This document shows positions 4,680-5,144 of a stretch of DNA of 5,144 nucleotides, piece by piece. How positions within the stretch are numbered: the stretch's first letter is position 1; each line of letters begins with the position of its first letter. The notes beneath the pieces were generated by a model that was given only the letters and a program-made list of their open reading frames with translations, was not told where the DNA came from and searched no databases. The translations under genes and the position numbers were made by a program. Origin of the DNA: Bryobacteraceae bacterium (GTDB lineage Bacteria > Acidobacteriota > Terriglobia > Bryobacterales > Bryobacteraceae); assembly GCA_030044325.1 (NCBI GenBank), contig JASHWA010000411.1, positions 1-5,144 on the forward strand, given 5' to 3'.

Positions 4680-5144
4680 ATGGAGAAGGCAACGTTTGGC
4701 GCGGGATGTTTTTGGGGCGTCGAAGCCGCGTTCCGGCGCCTCGCGGGCGTGAAGTCGACGCAGGTCGGTTACGCGGGCGGATCGCTGAAGAATCCGAGTT
4801 ACGAAGACGTGTGCACCGATCGCACCGGTCACGCCGAAGTGGTCGAAGTGACCTTCGATCCGGCAGTGATCAGCTACCACGATCTGCTGAACGTGTTCTG
4901 GGAAAACCACGATCCCACGACGAAGAACCGCCAGGGTCCGGATGTGGGCACACAGTACCGGTCAGTGATTCTTTTCCATTCTCCGGAGCAGGAAGCCGAA
5001 GCCCGGCGCTCGCGCGATGAAGCGCAGAAGAGTTTCCGGCGGCCGATCGTGACGGAGATCGTCCCCGCGGGAGAATTCTGGCGCGCGGAAGAATATCATC
5101 AGCAATATCTCGAAAAGCGCGGTCTCTCGCACTGCCATCTTTAG
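4680..5144 (+). CDS. msrA: Peptide-methionine (S)-S-oxide reductase MsrA
   Basis: MsrA reduces the S epimer of methionine sulfoxide, free or in proteins, back to methionine using thioredoxin; it is a cytoplasmic antioxidant repair enzyme. The 154-residue protein is a compact form beginning almost at the catalytic motif GAGCFWG (7-13), with nucleophile C10. Other family marks are VGYAGG (29-34), Y41, TGHAEVVEVTFDP (49-61) with the conserved E53, HDPTTKNRQGPDVGTQYRS (78-96) with D89 and Y94, and AEEYHQQYLEKRG near the end. The C10-E53 distance equals that of E. coli MsrA (C51-E94). The chain ends in HCHL with C152 as the likely resolving cysteine; C45 is the only other cysteine. There is no signal peptide and no MsrB fusion. 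The ATG at 4680 gives the usual short lead-in. The stop TAG occupies the last three bases of the window, so the gene is complete. It is divergent from DUF192. Confidence 0.96.
   Translation: MEKATFGAGCFWGVEAAFRRLAGVKSTQVGYAGGSLKNPSYEDVCTDRTGHAEVVEVTFDPAVISYHDLLNVFWENHDPTTKNRQGPDVGTQYRSVILFHSPEQEAEARRSRDEAQKSFRRPIVTEIVPAGEFWRAEEYHQQYLEKRGLSHCHL

Noticed and set aside
4511..5020. 169-codon plus-strand frame overlapping the DUF192 start and msrA
   Set aside because: It is in a different frame from msrA, which has all catalytic motifs; the Arg/Ser-rich translation looks like an alternate-frame artefact.
1..5144. CRISPR array, tRNA/rRNA, prophage, toxin-antitoxin or defence module
   Set aside because: I saw no spaced direct repeats, RNA gene signatures, integrase, transposase or toxin-like small gene pairs in the window.

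Overview
The window is a GC-rich, tightly packed bacterial chromosomal segment with seven protein-coding genes and almost no empty DNA. Gene content, protein style and a repeat that translates as '..KKGTD..VP..' suggest an Acidobacteriota soil-type organism, perhaps near Solibacter/Bryobacter. That placement is inferred from general familiarity, not from a search.

Layout from left to right. A minus-strand MFS transporter of the anion:cation symporter type runs off the left edge (1-1085). A short divergent gap leads into the plus-strand pair scpA (1167-1952) and scpB (2015-2668), the kleisin and winged-helix partners of the SMC condensin complex. A small minus-strand gene for an eight-cysteine 'two-CW' protein (2665-2973) is wedged next; its stop codon overlaps that of scpB. 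rluB (3026-3763), a 23S rRNA pseudouridine synthase often found beside scpAB, follows on the plus strand. A YccU-type CoA-binding-domain protein (3798-4196) comes after it. A 98-bp inverted-repeat element with two hairpins (4202-4299) then fills the gap between this gene and a convergent minus-strand DUF192 gene (4306-4665). Divergent from DUF192 is msrA (4680-5144), complete, with its stop codon forming the last three bases of the window.

scpA and scpB work as one unit in chromosome segregation, and rluB is their usual neighbour with a role in ribosome maturation. MsrA is a repair enzyme for oxidised protein. The transporter, two-CW, YccU-like and DUF192 genes have no obvious functional link to these. 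No prophage, CRISPR array, tRNA, rRNA or defence system is visible.

The most interesting signals are small. (1) -10-like hexamers sit 3-8 nt before several start codons, suggesting leaderless mRNAs. (2) The 98-bp element looks like a REP/BIME-type or miniature mobile repeat and also like a bidirectional terminator. (3) A diverged half-copy of that repeat appears to form the 3' end of rluB. (4) A cysteine-rich gene of unknown function splits the scpAB-rluB block and may share a symmetric promoter with rluB. I see no convincing undescribed multi-gene system.
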